A stretch of DNA of 64,000 nt from Deltaproteobacteria bacterium (GTDB lineage: Bacteria; Bdellovibrionota; Bdellovibrionia; Bdellovibrionales; Bdellovibrionaceae), in NCBI GenBank assembly GCA_017302835.1, contig JAFLCC010000015.1, positions 1 to 64,000 of the forward strand, written 5' to 3'. The notes under the pieces were generated by a model, which saw nothing but the letters and a program-made list of their open reading frames with translations, had not been told where the DNA came from and searched no databases. The position numbers were made by a program, and so were the translations under genes. This document shows, in pieces, positions 42,981-51,699 of this stretch (position 1 is its first letter; every line of letters starts with the position of its first letter).

Positions 42981-44504
42981 ATGATTAAAATTATATTATT
43001 AGTTACATTGGTATTTGGAATATTTGTATTTGATGCAGAAGCTCGAGTTGGCGGTGGAGATTCCTATGGAGGCGGCAGACGGTCCGGTGGGGGAAGTCGG
43101 GGGGGATGGAGCTCTGGTAGTGGTTCAGGATATTACCGCAATAATGACTCTGGAATTATTTTTGAGCTCATTTATTGGATCATTAGAATAGGAATTCGTT
43201 ATCCTTTGTTTGGAATTCCATTTTTGATTTTCTTGGCTTTTATTTTATATTCATCCTACCGTAAATCTCATTCTTATGATGATTACTATTCAAAGTATGA
43301 ATCAGATAACACGAATAAAGAACTCAATCAGACTCGTGATTTTGTGATATCTTTAACAGCGATAGACCCTCTTTTTTCTTATCCCTTGTTTAAAGACTTT
43401 ATTTTTTCATTGTACTCACACTTTCATGAAAACCGCGGCCAAAAAAAACTAGATCTGTTATCACAATATTTTTCAGAAACAATTATTAACAAATACAATA
43501 GACATGAAACTCTACTTCAAGTGGATGGAGTTGTTGTTGGCAATTGTCAAATTTTAAGTATGAAAAAAACTCTAGAGTATCTTGAAGTAAAGATTTATTT
43601 TACAGCTAACTATACGGAACTTTATCAAGATGGAAAATCACAGAGATTCCTTTTGAAAGAATCATGGAATTTGCGAAGAGGCCTTCAGGTTAAATCTAAA
43701 CCTCCAGAATCGATAACTTCTTTAGCCTGTCCAAATTGTGGCGCCTCTATATCTGAAACGACCTCAGGAAAGTGTTTTTCTTGTGGTCAGTCTAACAAAA
43801 ATGGAAAATTTGATTGGTTTATTTATGATATAAACAGCAATAAAGAATTTTATTCACAGGCCGCTAACTCTTCCTCTTTACTTTCTTCTGTCGTTATTGA
43901 AGAGGGAACGAACTTACCGACAATAAAGGACCCTTTTATTGAAAAACAATTGGCAACAGTTTTTAAAGATAGAAGTGAACTTGAATACACGCATAAAAGG
44001 TTTAAAGATATTTTCTTTAATTTACAAAAATCATGGTCTGATCAGAATTGGGAACTGGCAAGACCCTTCGAATCGGATTCGCTTTTTAATTCACAACTTT
44101 ATTGGATAGAGGACTTTAGAAGAAAAAAAGAAAAAAATTATATAGAAAAAATCGAAGTCGAAAAGATTGTCCCGGTCTGCATACATAGCGATAATTACTA
44201 CCTCTCTTTTACGGTTAGAATATTTGCGAACATGATAGATTACACTAAAAATCAATCTGGTACGGTGATCAGAGGAAGTTCCTCAAAAAAGATATCCTTC
44301 ACCGAATATTGGACTTTCATAAAAGGGATAGGAAGCAATCACAAGGATGCAAAAATCAAGAATGTAAAGAACTGTCCTTCATGTGGAGCAGAATTAAAAA
44401 TATCCATGGCGGGAAAATGTGATTTTTGTGGAACTAAAATTACGCTGGGTCAATTTGATTGGGTTCTTTCACAAATCGAACAAGATGAAGAGTTCAATTT
44501 GTAA
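42981..44504 (+). CDS. TIM44-like membrane protein with two zinc-ribbon repeats
   Basis: This 507-residue protein begins with a signal peptide, a Gly/Ser/Arg-rich run (residues 24-50) and two membrane helices (about 58-92). Two units follow, each a TIM44-like domain plus a zinc ribbon. The first unit (118-280) ends with C250, C253, C265, C268. The second (325-495) ends with C465, C468, C480, C483. Each ribbon is followed by FDW and a helix. TIM44-like domains bind membrane lipids and translocase components in mitochondria; the bacterial role is unknown. It is the last gene of the coiled-coil/TPM operon and overlaps the convergent gene by 11 bases. Confidence 0.65.
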   Translation: MIKIILLVTLVFGIFVFDAEARVGGGDSYGGGRRSGGGSRGGWSSGSGSGYYRNNDSGIIFELIYWIIRIGIRYPLFGIPFLIFLAFILYSSYRKSHSYDDYYSKYESDNTNKELNQTRDFVISLTAIDPLFSYPLFKDFIFSLYSHFHENRGQKKLDLLSQYFSETIINKYNRHETLLQVDGVVVGNCQILSMKKTLEYLEVKIYFTANYTELYQDGKSQRFLLKESWNLRRGLQVKSKPPESITSLACPNCGASISETTSGKCFSCGQSNKNGKFDWFIYDINSNKEFYSQAANSSSLLSSVVIEEGTNLPTIKDPFIEKQLATVFKDRSELEYTHKRFKDIFFNLQKSWSDQNWELARPFESDSLFNSQLYWIEDFRRKKEKNYIEKIEVEKIVPVCIHSDNYYLSFTVRIFANMIDYTKNQSGTVIRGSSSKKISFTEYWTFIKGIGSNHKDAKIKNVKNCPSCGAELKISMAGKCDFCGTKITLGQFDWVLSQIEQDEEFNL

Positions 44505-45471
44505 TAGAACGAATTTCCTTTATGACTGACTCAATGGATTCTTCTGTTGGTTTAATGACAAATTCATAGTTAAATGGAATTGAGTTTTGCCAACCAACTT
44601 TCTTCCCCCAGAAGGATATTTTATATTTTCCTGGTTTTAAATTTGGTCCTGGGGACCATGATTCTGCAGTTTTGGTGATTTCTTGGATAACTTCCCATTT
44701 ATCTTCCAGGTGATAAGAGTATTCTAATTTTCCGGAGATGAGGATATTTGGTTTTTTAGGAATCAAAATTTTAAAATCGTTTGTATTTTTATTAGAAGAT
44801 TCCACTTTAAATAAGATGTCTGGCAGCTGAGCCGCATTGATGTTTATTTTCTGGGGAGAAAAAATTTCTTTCCCTAAAATGTCATCATTTCCAATACTCG
44901 TGATTGAATATTCAAATTCACCAGCATCAAGTTCTATTTGAGCGTTAGGGTTTTTCGAAATCAATTCTTGAACCAATTTTTTATCTTTGTCGTAGATCTT
45001 TAGTTTATATTTTTTCGTTTGTGCTGATTCTGGCCATTCTAATTTCAATTTACCCTTCAAAGTTAAGTTGGAAGCCTTTGCCGTTAGTGGCGCAAAAATC
45101 CCATTTTTACCTTGGGCATTTATATCAGCCGATTTATTAAATTCGACGGACTCGGGTGGCACTTCAATATTAATAAACTCACTCCATTGACTATAATGTC
45201 CATAAGTATTAAGAAATCGACCCCTAATTTTTACTTTTCCAGAAGTCGATTTAAATTTTAACAAGCTCGTTTTGGATTCAAAGGTTTTTAAGAATTTATT
45301 TTTCGAGTTAAACACTTGAACTTGATATTTTGTTGCTTCTTTATAGTCTTCCCATTGAATTTCTACTGAAGATAGCTTTTGAACCGCATTTTTTTTTGAA
45401 AGAACCTCTCCAAAACTGGATGTAAAAATAGTCATCGTCATTAGAAATATGAAAACTAATTTTAGCTGCAT
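44494..45471 (-). CDS. Exported Fn3-like beta-domain protein
   Basis: This 325-residue protein has a signal peptide (FLMTMTIFTSSFGE) and repeated beta-sandwich segments of fibronectin-III/Ig-like type: VEIQWEDYKEATKYQVQVFN, then KLEWPESAQTKKYKLKIYD, then ELKPGKYKISFWGKK. Two or three domains fit the length. Such modules bind proteins or sugars at the cell surface. It is the last gene of a three-gene minus-strand operon of exported proteins and overlaps the convergent TIM44-like gene by 11 bases. The function is unknown. Confidence 0.6.
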   Translation of the reverse strand: MQLKLVFIFLMTMTIFTSSFGEVLSKKNAVQKLSSVEIQWEDYKEATKYQVQVFNSKNKFLKTFESKTSLLKFKSTSGKVKIRGRFLNTYGHYSQWSEFINIEVPPESVEFNKSADINAQGKNGIFAPLTAKASNLTLKGKLKLEWPESAQTKKYKLKIYDKDKKLVQELISKNPNAQIELDAGEFEYSITSIGNDDILGKEIFSPQKININAAQLPDILFKVESSNKNTNDFKILIPKKPNILISGKLEYSYHLEDKWEVIQEITKTAESWSPGPNLKPGKYKISFWGKKVGWQNSIPFNYEFVIKPTEESIESVIKEIRSITN

Positions 45472-45477
45472 AAGTCC

Positions 45478-46338
45478 TTACTGCTTTGAAGATTTGATTT
45501 CAATCGGCTTTATATCTGGTGTTTTTTTCGGGTCAAAGGAAAGGTCCGATATAATCAGAGACAATTGGAATGCTTGGAATTCACTAAGCTTCAACAGATC
45601 TCCATCCAATGAATAAGATATCATTTTTTTAAAATTTGTCGAAGCTTTAGGGCCTTTGGAAATCAGTCTTACGGCCAAACTCAAGGTGTCTTTTATATTA
45701 AGGCCCAAGCGTTTATGGCCTTGGGCAAATTTGATAATGGAATAAAAATCATCATAGGCCCCTTTGGGAAATAACTCCGTGTATTTGGTGATATTCAAAG
45801 CAAGTTCCGTACAAGTTTTTTTATCTAAAAGTAAATCTTTTTCCGAACTACAAAATTTGACTACCTTAACAAAATCATCACGTAACTTAACGGGATCGCC
45901 TTTGTAGTCTTTAGAAAGAGAATGGGAAATTTTATAAGCCGTCGTAAAATCTAAATTCAAATAATTTTCTAAAAACAATTTTTGAAACAATACAAAAAAG
46001 TTTTTGGCGCGTTCTTCATCAAAGCTTGAGTATTCCAAACTGACTTCATAGGCCTTAGACAAAGCAACACCTGATTTTTTTAACAGAAGAAAGATTTTTG
46101 AAAATCTCTCGAAAGATCCCGTACAGTTTTTAGCGATGTCGATGGAGGCTTTAATCGCTTGAGGTTCGTTAAAATTTAATTCATTTTCTTTTTTAAAAAA
46201 TTCGAAGGACTTTTTAAATTCAAGGGCGGATTCGCAAAATCTAGCGTCTGAAATGGGTGGATATAAAAGCGAATCATCAACTGCGGCATGCAAAAAAAAT
46301 GGTACCAATAAGACTGAAAAAAGTACATTTTTTAACAT
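45478..46338 (-). CDS. Exported helical protein of unknown function
   Basis: This 286-residue protein has a signal peptide (MLKNVLFSVLLVPFFLHAAV). The start at 46338 is set by AGGG 7 bases upstream; the open frame to 46383 would run through the end of the neighbouring gene. The mature part is helical with repeated short helices (SIDIAKNCTGSFERF, AYEVSLEYSSFDEE, LKEAFQAFQLSL-like), as in TPR-like or SEL1-like helical repeats, but no named repeat fits. Several cysteines are present. It is the middle gene of the three-gene operon. Confidence 0.55.
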   Translation of the reverse strand: MLKNVLFSVLLVPFFLHAAVDDSLLYPPISDARFCESALEFKKSFEFFKKENELNFNEPQAIKASIDIAKNCTGSFERFSKIFLLLKKSGVALSKAYEVSLEYSSFDEERAKNFFVLFQKLFLENYLNLDFTTAYKISHSLSKDYKGDPVKLRDDFVKVVKFCSSEKDLLLDKKTCTELALNITKYTELFPKGAYDDFYSIIKFAQGHKRLGLNIKDTLSLAVRLISKGPKASTNFKKMISYSLDGDLLKLSEFQAFQLSLIISDLSFDPKKTPDIKPIEIKSSKQ

Positions 46339-46346
46339 TTCATACC

Positions 46347-47129
46347 CTAAAAAGTCCATTGCATCACTAATCTGGGGGCCCAATGGGCATAAAGATTGGG
46401 TCGATAGAAATCAGTAAAAACTACGGGCGCATAAATTTTATGTTTGTACTCAAGTTGTTTTTCATAATTTTCGACATATTTATTTTTAAATATCATAGGC
46501 ATGAAGGCAGTCAGCATGGCAATGCCCGCATAGAGGTTATAGTCAGAATTGACATTATCCATTAATCCAGCGGCTGCAACAAGATTCGTAAAAGTGGAGA
46601 CATAGGTTAACATTTTAATTAATTCTGCTGGTTTTTGCATTCCTTCTTCGGCAATTCTTTCACGAAGTAGAAGTGATTTTTTATCTTTGCCCTTTATTTG
46701 ATTTATTTTATTTAACTCCGTCGTGTAAGGCTGTCCTGCAGAGATAAAATAAGTTAACGCAAACCAAGAAACAGATAATCCAACAGCCGCATTAACTTTA
46801 AAATCAGCATTTTTTCTAAAAACTTCGTCATTTTCCTTATCTGGATTAAATTTATTTTTACTGATGAGGGCGGCCATCAGTGTGGCACCAGAAGCTATAT
46901 GAAATGGCCAAAACATAAACCAGCCATTGTCATTTTCGCGGAAGGCGTCCATTTGCAACCTTTCACTGGCTCGAGGAACAACCTGTAATTCCGGATAATC
47001 TAAAGAATTTAAAAAAGTGGCTTCCGCTTTTGAAGGATCGGCATGTAAGAGTTCATTTTTATCTTGGCAAAAGGCGAAGCTATTCCAAATCAGAAGAACA
47101 CTTAAAATTTTACAGAATAAATGATGCAT
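46347..47129 (-). CDS. Exported membrane protein of unknown function
   Basis: This 260-residue protein has a signal peptide (ILSVLLIWNSFAFCQ) and several hydrophobic segments (IASGATLMAALIS, AAVGLSVSWFALTYFIS, AGIAMLTAFMPMIF), so it is probably an integral membrane protein. The C-terminal WAPRLVMQWTF ends in an aromatic residue as in outer-membrane proteins. It is first in the three-gene operon with short gaps to the next genes. A hairpin of the AAATACGCTCT family lies 27 bases before its ATG. I do not recognise the family. Confidence 0.5.
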   Translation of the reverse strand: MHHLFCKILSVLLIWNSFAFCQDKNELLHADPSKAEATFLNSLDYPELQVVPRASERLQMDAFRENDNGWFMFWPFHIASGATLMAALISKNKFNPDKENDEVFRKNADFKVNAAVGLSVSWFALTYFISAGQPYTTELNKINQIKGKDKKSLLLRERIAEEGMQKPAELIKMLTYVSTFTNLVAAAGLMDNVNSDYNLYAGIAMLTAFMPMIFKNKYVENYEKQLEYKHKIYAPVVFTDFYRPNLYAHWAPRLVMQWTF

Positions 47130-47155
47130 GATAAGCCCTCAAAAAATGTCTAAAT

Positions 47156-47184
47156 GCGTGATTGAAAAGCTTTTTCAAATACGC
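47156..47184. repeat. Hairpin of the AAATACGCTCT family, copy 2
   Basis: GCGTGATTGAAAA (47156-47168) pairs with TTTTCAAATACGC (47172-47184) with one wobble and one mismatch around a 3-base loop. Like the copy at 41855, it ends in CAAATACGCTCT and lies shortly before an ATG, here that of the gene at 47129. Confidence 0.65.
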
Positions 47185-47265
47185 TCTGAAGTTATCATAG
47201 AATTAAAATAGAAAATTATTAACTATTTGTTCAGAATTTGAATTTGATAAGGACTTTGGCCGAGA

Positions 47266-48003
47266 CTATTTTTTATCAATTTTTTTTACTATTCCAATAT
47301 AGATATAGGCAATACCAAGACTTAAGGAACGAACTGAAACCTTGGAAAAGTTTTGTGTTTTTTCCATCATTTTCACGAATTCATTTCCACATGGAAAATG
47401 GGAAGACGATTCTTGAAGGTACTCGTAGGCTTCTGTTTCCCCAGTTATCCAGCCACCAATCTTGGGTAAAACTTTGGTTGAGTAAAAATTATAAATGGAA
47501 TTAACAAGAGGAATGGGGATCTGACCAAATTCCAATATACAAACTCGACCACCGTTTTGAGTCACTCGAGCAAGTTCATTAATAGCAAGAACAGGATCTG
47601 AAACATTTCGAATGCCAAAAGATATGCTACTCAAATTAAAACTGTCATTTGGATAACTAAGTGCTGTCACATCTGCAATTTCAAAATCAATGTCTAAGAG
47701 ATTCTGGTTAGCCTTTCGAGGGGCCAATTCTAACATTTCTTTACAAAAGTCAGTGCCTTTTACAGTGCCAGCAGTTCCAACAACCTTTTTGAACTCAATT
47801 GCCAGATCACCCGTTCCTGTGGCGCAATCCAAAACCTTGTCCCCTAATTTGGCACCACTTAATTGAACTAATTTTTTTCTCCAAAGATGATGGATACCAA
47901 CAGATAAAACATTATTTGCTTGATCATAACCTTTTGCTACTTTGGAAAACATAAGTCTAATTTTTTCAGGTTTTGATGAATGTATATCCATATTCTCTTT
48001 CAT
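47266..48003 (-). CDS. menG: Demethylmenaquinone methyltransferase
   Basis: This 245-residue UbiE/MenG-family enzyme adds the last methyl group of menaquinone with SAM. Family motifs are YDQANNVLSVGIHHLWR at the start, the SAM loop VLDCATGTGDLA, NLSSISFGIRNVSD and LEFGQIPIPLVNSIYNFYS. The menaquinone genes around it argue for MenG rather than UbiE. Its ATG overlaps the stop of the DAHP synthase gene by 4 bases (ATGA). The length is normal. Confidence 0.92.
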   Translation of the reverse strand: MKENMDIHSSKPEKIRLMFSKVAKGYDQANNVLSVGIHHLWRKKLVQLSGAKLGDKVLDCATGTGDLAIEFKKVVGTAGTVKGTDFCKEMLELAPRKANQNLLDIDFEIADVTALSYPNDSFNLSSISFGIRNVSDPVLAINELARVTQNGGRVCILEFGQIPIPLVNSIYNFYSTKVLPKIGGWITGETEAYEYLQESSSHFPCGNEFVKMMEKTQNFSKVSVRSLSLGIAYIYIGIVKKIDKK

Positions 48004-48815
48004 TTTTTTTCAAGTTTTCGATCTAAGGCATTTAATACTTTTTCGAGCTTAATCATTAATTGGGAAAATTGAGTCGGAGTTAATGCCTGTGGGCCATCTG
48101 AAAGAGCCTCTTTCGGGGCAGGATGAACTTCTACAATAAGACCGTCGGCACCAACCGCGGCGGCGGCTAAGGAAATATCAGGAACCAGCTCGCCAATCCC
48201 GATAGCGTGGGAAGGGTCCACAATGACGGGATAGGGACTATTCTTTTTGAGAAAAGCCACGGCATTGAGATCAAGGGTGTTTCTTGTCGCTGTTTCAAAC
48301 GTGCGAATGCCTCTTTCGCAAAGGATAACTTGGGCTCGGCCAGAGGTTTCTACATAATCGGCAGCTTTCAACCACTCGTCAATATAGGCAGCAAGACCTC
48401 TTTTAAGAAGGACGGGTTTGTCTTGGTTGGCGAGTTCCTTGAGTAAAGCATAATTATGCATATTTCGCGAACCCACTTGAAAGATGGAAACCATTGGATA
48501 GAGGGACTCGATTTGTCTTGGATCCGTCACCTCGGTCACTATTCCGGTGTGAAGTTCTGAAGTGACTTTTTGGACGATATCAAAGGCGGCTTTTCCAAGG
48601 CCTTGAAAAGCCTGGGCTGAAGATCTGAGTTTCCATATACCACCGCGCAATAAACAGGCCCCGTTGGCGACAACGGAACGAGCCGATTCTAAGAATTGGA
48701 CTTCACTTTCGATGGAACATGGTCCCGCAATGACATAAAAATGCCCATTTCCCATTGAATAGGTTTTGTCGCCGCTGATAAAAGTTACATTTTTTTTGGA
48801 ATTTTCAATAGCCAT
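48000..48815 (-). CDS. aroF: 3-deoxy-7-phosphoheptulonate (DAHP) synthase, type I beta
   Basis: This 271-residue enzyme starts the shikimate pathway to chorismate, the precursor of menaquinone. Diagnostic parts are YVIAGPCSIES, LLRGGIWKLRSSAQAF, TEVTDPRQIE, KRGLAAYIDEWLKAADYV, VILCERGIRTFE and DPSHAIGI, with DGLIVEVHPAP near the end. These match the B. subtilis-type DAHP synthase, which lacks N-terminal regulatory domains here. It forms an operon with menG and is divergent from menF by a gap of about 70 bases, so carbon entry and use of chorismate may be controlled together. Confidence 0.92.
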   Translation of the reverse strand: MAIENSKKNVTFISGDKTYSMGNGHFYVIAGPCSIESEVQFLESARSVVANGACLLRGGIWKLRSSAQAFQGLGKAAFDIVQKVTSELHTGIVTEVTDPRQIESLYPMVSIFQVGSRNMHNYALLKELANQDKPVLLKRGLAAYIDEWLKAADYVETSGRAQVILCERGIRTFETATRNTLDLNAVAFLKKNSPYPVIVDPSHAIGIGELVPDISLAAAAVGADGLIVEVHPAPKEALSDGPQALTPTQFSQLMIKLEKVLNALDRKLEKK

Positions 48816-48887
48816 ATTTTTTTGTTACCATTAAGTCCATACAGTAGTATTAAATCAATAGGACAGATTAATTTACTGGAAAATACT

Positions 48888-50036
48888 GTGCAGGAAGAAC
48901 CTAACATAACTTTTGATGATTTTACAAACTTTTTAAGGTCAGGATCATTTATTCGTTGGCAAGACGAATGGTATTTATTTTGGAACTTAGGTCTTAGACA
49001 GCAGATTAATTCTGACGAATATGAAAAAAGTTCAGAATTTCCTGATGGAATTTATAGCTGTGATTTTATCAGTGGGACTGTTTATAATCAATTTTTTTTA
49101 AAAACAGTAAAATTATCAACTCCTTTTTTTAAAGAATTTTTATTCAAATATATTTGTTATAACAATTATCAAAAGGAACTCAGGAATCGTTTTTTTGAAC
49201 CTGATTGGTTTAAAATAGATAAAGATTTATTTAAAGAAACTTTTTTAAAAATAAAAGAGGCCATTCTTCATGGAAAAGTTAAAAAGGCAGTCCCTATAGC
49301 TTTCCAGAATGGAAAAACAAACACTCATTCAAAGATTGATAATCTACAAAAAATTCTCTTTATAAGTAAACTTTTAGAGTCTGAAAATAACCTCATCCCA
49401 TACGGAGAGTGGGAAGCCACAAAAGGTTTTGTAGGTCTCACTCCCGAGCTCTTTTTTTATATTGACGGCAATAGATTTGCGACCATGGCTTTGGCAGGAA
49501 CTTCTATTAAAGGCACAGCAAAACAGGACTTTTTAAGTGATGAGAAAGAACGAAAAGAACATGAAATGGTTATCCATGATATTAAGGAAAAATTAGAAAT
49601 TTTTGGAACCTGTCAAGTAGGTGAAACCTATGTTTCAGAATTTCCTCATTTAAATCATTTAAAAACAGATATTCAAGTAAACCTATCAGATAAATCTCAT
49701 TTCTTAGAAATACTTGAAAGGCTTCATCCGACATCGGCTTTGGGTATTTATCCAAAATCGGAATATTGGAATGATTTTATTCAACTTCCTAACCAATCGA
49801 CGCGGCAAGGGTTTGGAGCTCCTTGGGGTTTTAAAATTAAAAATCAGAGTTTGTTTGTTGTTAGTATTCGTCGCCTACAATGGGAAGGAAATAGACTATG
49901 TATTCCTGCTGGTTGTGGAATTATCGAGCTTAGTGATTTTGAGAAAGAGTTTTCAGAAATTGAAAGGAAGATGAATTCAGTTAAAAAAGTATTTGAATCA
50001 AAGCCGAGTCTCAGGGAAATCATGATCCATGAATGA
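48888..50036 (+). CDS. menF: Isochorismate synthase
   Basis: This 382-residue protein converts chorismate to isochorismate, the first committed step of menaquinone synthesis. The chorismate-binding C-terminal half has TPELFFYIDGN, LAGTSIKGTAKQDF, DEKERKEHEMVIHDIKE (general base region), HPTSALGIYPKSE, STRQGFGAPWG and CIPAGCGII. The N-terminal half is short and divergent. GTG 48888 is chosen, since TTG 48822 would overlap the promoter of the divergent aroF gene and has no ribosome-binding site; the choice is not certain. The 3' end overlaps menD by 8 bases. Confidence 0.88.
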   Translation: MQEEPNITFDDFTNFLRSGSFIRWQDEWYLFWNLGLRQQINSDEYEKSSEFPDGIYSCDFISGTVYNQFFLKTVKLSTPFFKEFLFKYICYNNYQKELRNRFFEPDWFKIDKDLFKETFLKIKEAILHGKVKKAVPIAFQNGKTNTHSKIDNLQKILFISKLLESENNLIPYGEWEATKGFVGLTPELFFYIDGNRFATMALAGTSIKGTAKQDFLSDEKERKEHEMVIHDIKEKLEIFGTCQVGETYVSEFPHLNHLKTDIQVNLSDKSHFLEILERLHPTSALGIYPKSEYWNDFIQLPNQSTRQGFGAPWGFKIKNQSLFVVSIRRLQWEGNRLCIPAGCGIIELSDFEKEFSEIERKMNSVKKVFESKPSLREIMIHE

Positions 50037-51699
50037 CACTGTCTTGAATAATATGCAATTGTCAGCTTATATAATTCAGTCCCTTTTGGACTCAGGAGTT
50101 TCTGAGTTTTGTTTATGTGCAGGTGCTCGAAATGCTTCCCTGGTGAAAACTTTTGAAAAAAATGCTCACTTAAAAATTTATCATTTTTTTGAAGAAAGAA
50201 GTGCCGCCTTTTTTGCTTTGGGCAGAATTCAGCAAATTCAAAAACCAGTAGTTGTTGTGACCACAAGTGGAACTGCCGTGGCCGAACTGTTACCAGCCGT
50301 TATCGAAGCCCATTATACAGGATTGTCATTAATATTATTAACTGCTGATAGACCCAAGAATTATCGCGGAACGGGCGCCCCCCAGGCCATAGAGCACATG
50401 GGCATTTTTTCGAACTACGTTAGAAAGTCATTTGATTTGGATGCTCAGAATTATGACTTTGCAATTAATCAAGATCACCTGAATTTTCCATTACATTTAA
50501 ATGTCTGTTTCGATGAACCTTTAATTGATCAGGAACCTCTTGAAATCCAATTTAATTCAATTGTCGATGTGGTTAAGGATAAGAATCGTTATCATTCTTT
50601 GATGTCAGAGAATAAGGGCTTAGAAGCTAAGAACTTCGCGACTAATAGTGTAGAGGAAAATAGTTTAGAGAAAAATGGAGAGTGCTTTTTAAAAGAACTA
50701 GATATCTTTTTAAAAGAAACAAAACCCCTCATTATTTTAAGCGCCTTAGCTGAAGCGGACCAACCGATAGTTATTCAATTTTTGGAGAGCCTGCAACTCC
50801 CCTTGTTTGTTGAGGGAATTTCGGGTCTTCGCAATCATCCCAGAATTAAAAAGTATAGTCTTTTGACTCCAGAAAAAATAACGAAGGAATTATTTTTAAA
50901 TAAAACTTGCAATTCCATTTTACGAATCGGTGGCGTTCCAACCACTCGATTCTGGAGGGATTTGGAGTTTGAATTAAAAAATATTCCCGTCCTATCGATT
51001 TCTAATAATTTATTTTCTGGTTTAAGCCGTCCTTCAAAACTTTGTACTCCGATTCAGAACCTAAAAGAATATGATTCTGGTTCTCAAATTTTAATGAGTG
51101 AACCGATTTGGAAGTCACGGGATGAAGAGTTGTATTTCAATTTAAATCGTTTGTTTGAAAAATATCCAGAGTCAGAACCAGCCTTAGTAAATAAACTGTC
51201 AAAACATTTACATCATAAAAATGTCTATTTAGGAAATAGCCTGCCAATCAGAGAATGGGATTTAGCTATTTGCCAGAAAACAATTCCAGCAAAGGTTTTT
51301 GCTAATCGTGGGGCCAATGGAATTGACGGTCAAGTTTCAACATTTTTAGGTTGGGCTTCCTCAGGAGTTGAAAACTGGGCGATTTTGGGGGATCTAACGG
51401 CCCTTTATGACTTGTCATCACTTTGGATAACAAGACAATTAGAAGTGGATAATCTGACAATTCTCGTAATCAATAATGGTGGGGGAATGATTTTTAATAA
51501 AATTTTCGAGAGCGAGTATTTTTTAAATCGTCATGAAATAAATTTTTCTTCTTGGGCCAAGATGTGGAATTGGCATTATGAAAAATGGCAGACCATTCCT
51601 TCCAAACCGATTTCCTCAGGATTTAGAATCATCGAAATGGTTCCAGTTGAAGAACAAACCAAACAATTCTGGCTGGAGTGGGACAAGTGTGGATTGTGA
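50029..51699 (+). CDS. menD: SEPHCHC synthase (MenD)
   Basis: This 556-residue ThDP enzyme joins 2-oxoglutarate to isochorismate. The N-terminal part has AGARNASLVKTF, VVTTSGTAVAELLPAVIEA and LTADRPKNYRGTGAPQAIEH, which are specific to MenD. The C-terminal ThDP part has NRGANGIDGQVSTFLGWA and ILGDLTALYDLSSL, then NGGGMIF. The metal-binding GDLTALYD is conserved. The length is normal. It overlaps menF by 8 bases and menH by 11, so the three are translated in order. Confidence 0.95.
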   Translation: MNDTVLNNMQLSAYIIQSLLDSGVSEFCLCAGARNASLVKTFEKNAHLKIYHFFEERSAAFFALGRIQQIQKPVVVVTTSGTAVAELLPAVIEAHYTGLSLILLTADRPKNYRGTGAPQAIEHMGIFSNYVRKSFDLDAQNYDFAINQDHLNFPLHLNVCFDEPLIDQEPLEIQFNSIVDVVKDKNRYHSLMSENKGLEAKNFATNSVEENSLEKNGECFLKELDIFLKETKPLIILSALAEADQPIVIQFLESLQLPLFVEGISGLRNHPRIKKYSLLTPEKITKELFLNKTCNSILRIGGVPTTRFWRDLEFELKNIPVLSISNNLFSGLSRPSKLCTPIQNLKEYDSGSQILMSEPIWKSRDEELYFNLNRLFEKYPESEPALVNKLSKHLHHKNVYLGNSLPIREWDLAICQKTIPAKVFANRGANGIDGQVSTFLGWASSGVENWAILGDLTALYDLSSLWITRQLEVDNLTILVINNGGGMIFNKIFESEYFLNRHEINFSSWAKMWNWHYEKWQTIPSKPISSGFRIIEMVPVEEQTKQFWLEWDKCGL

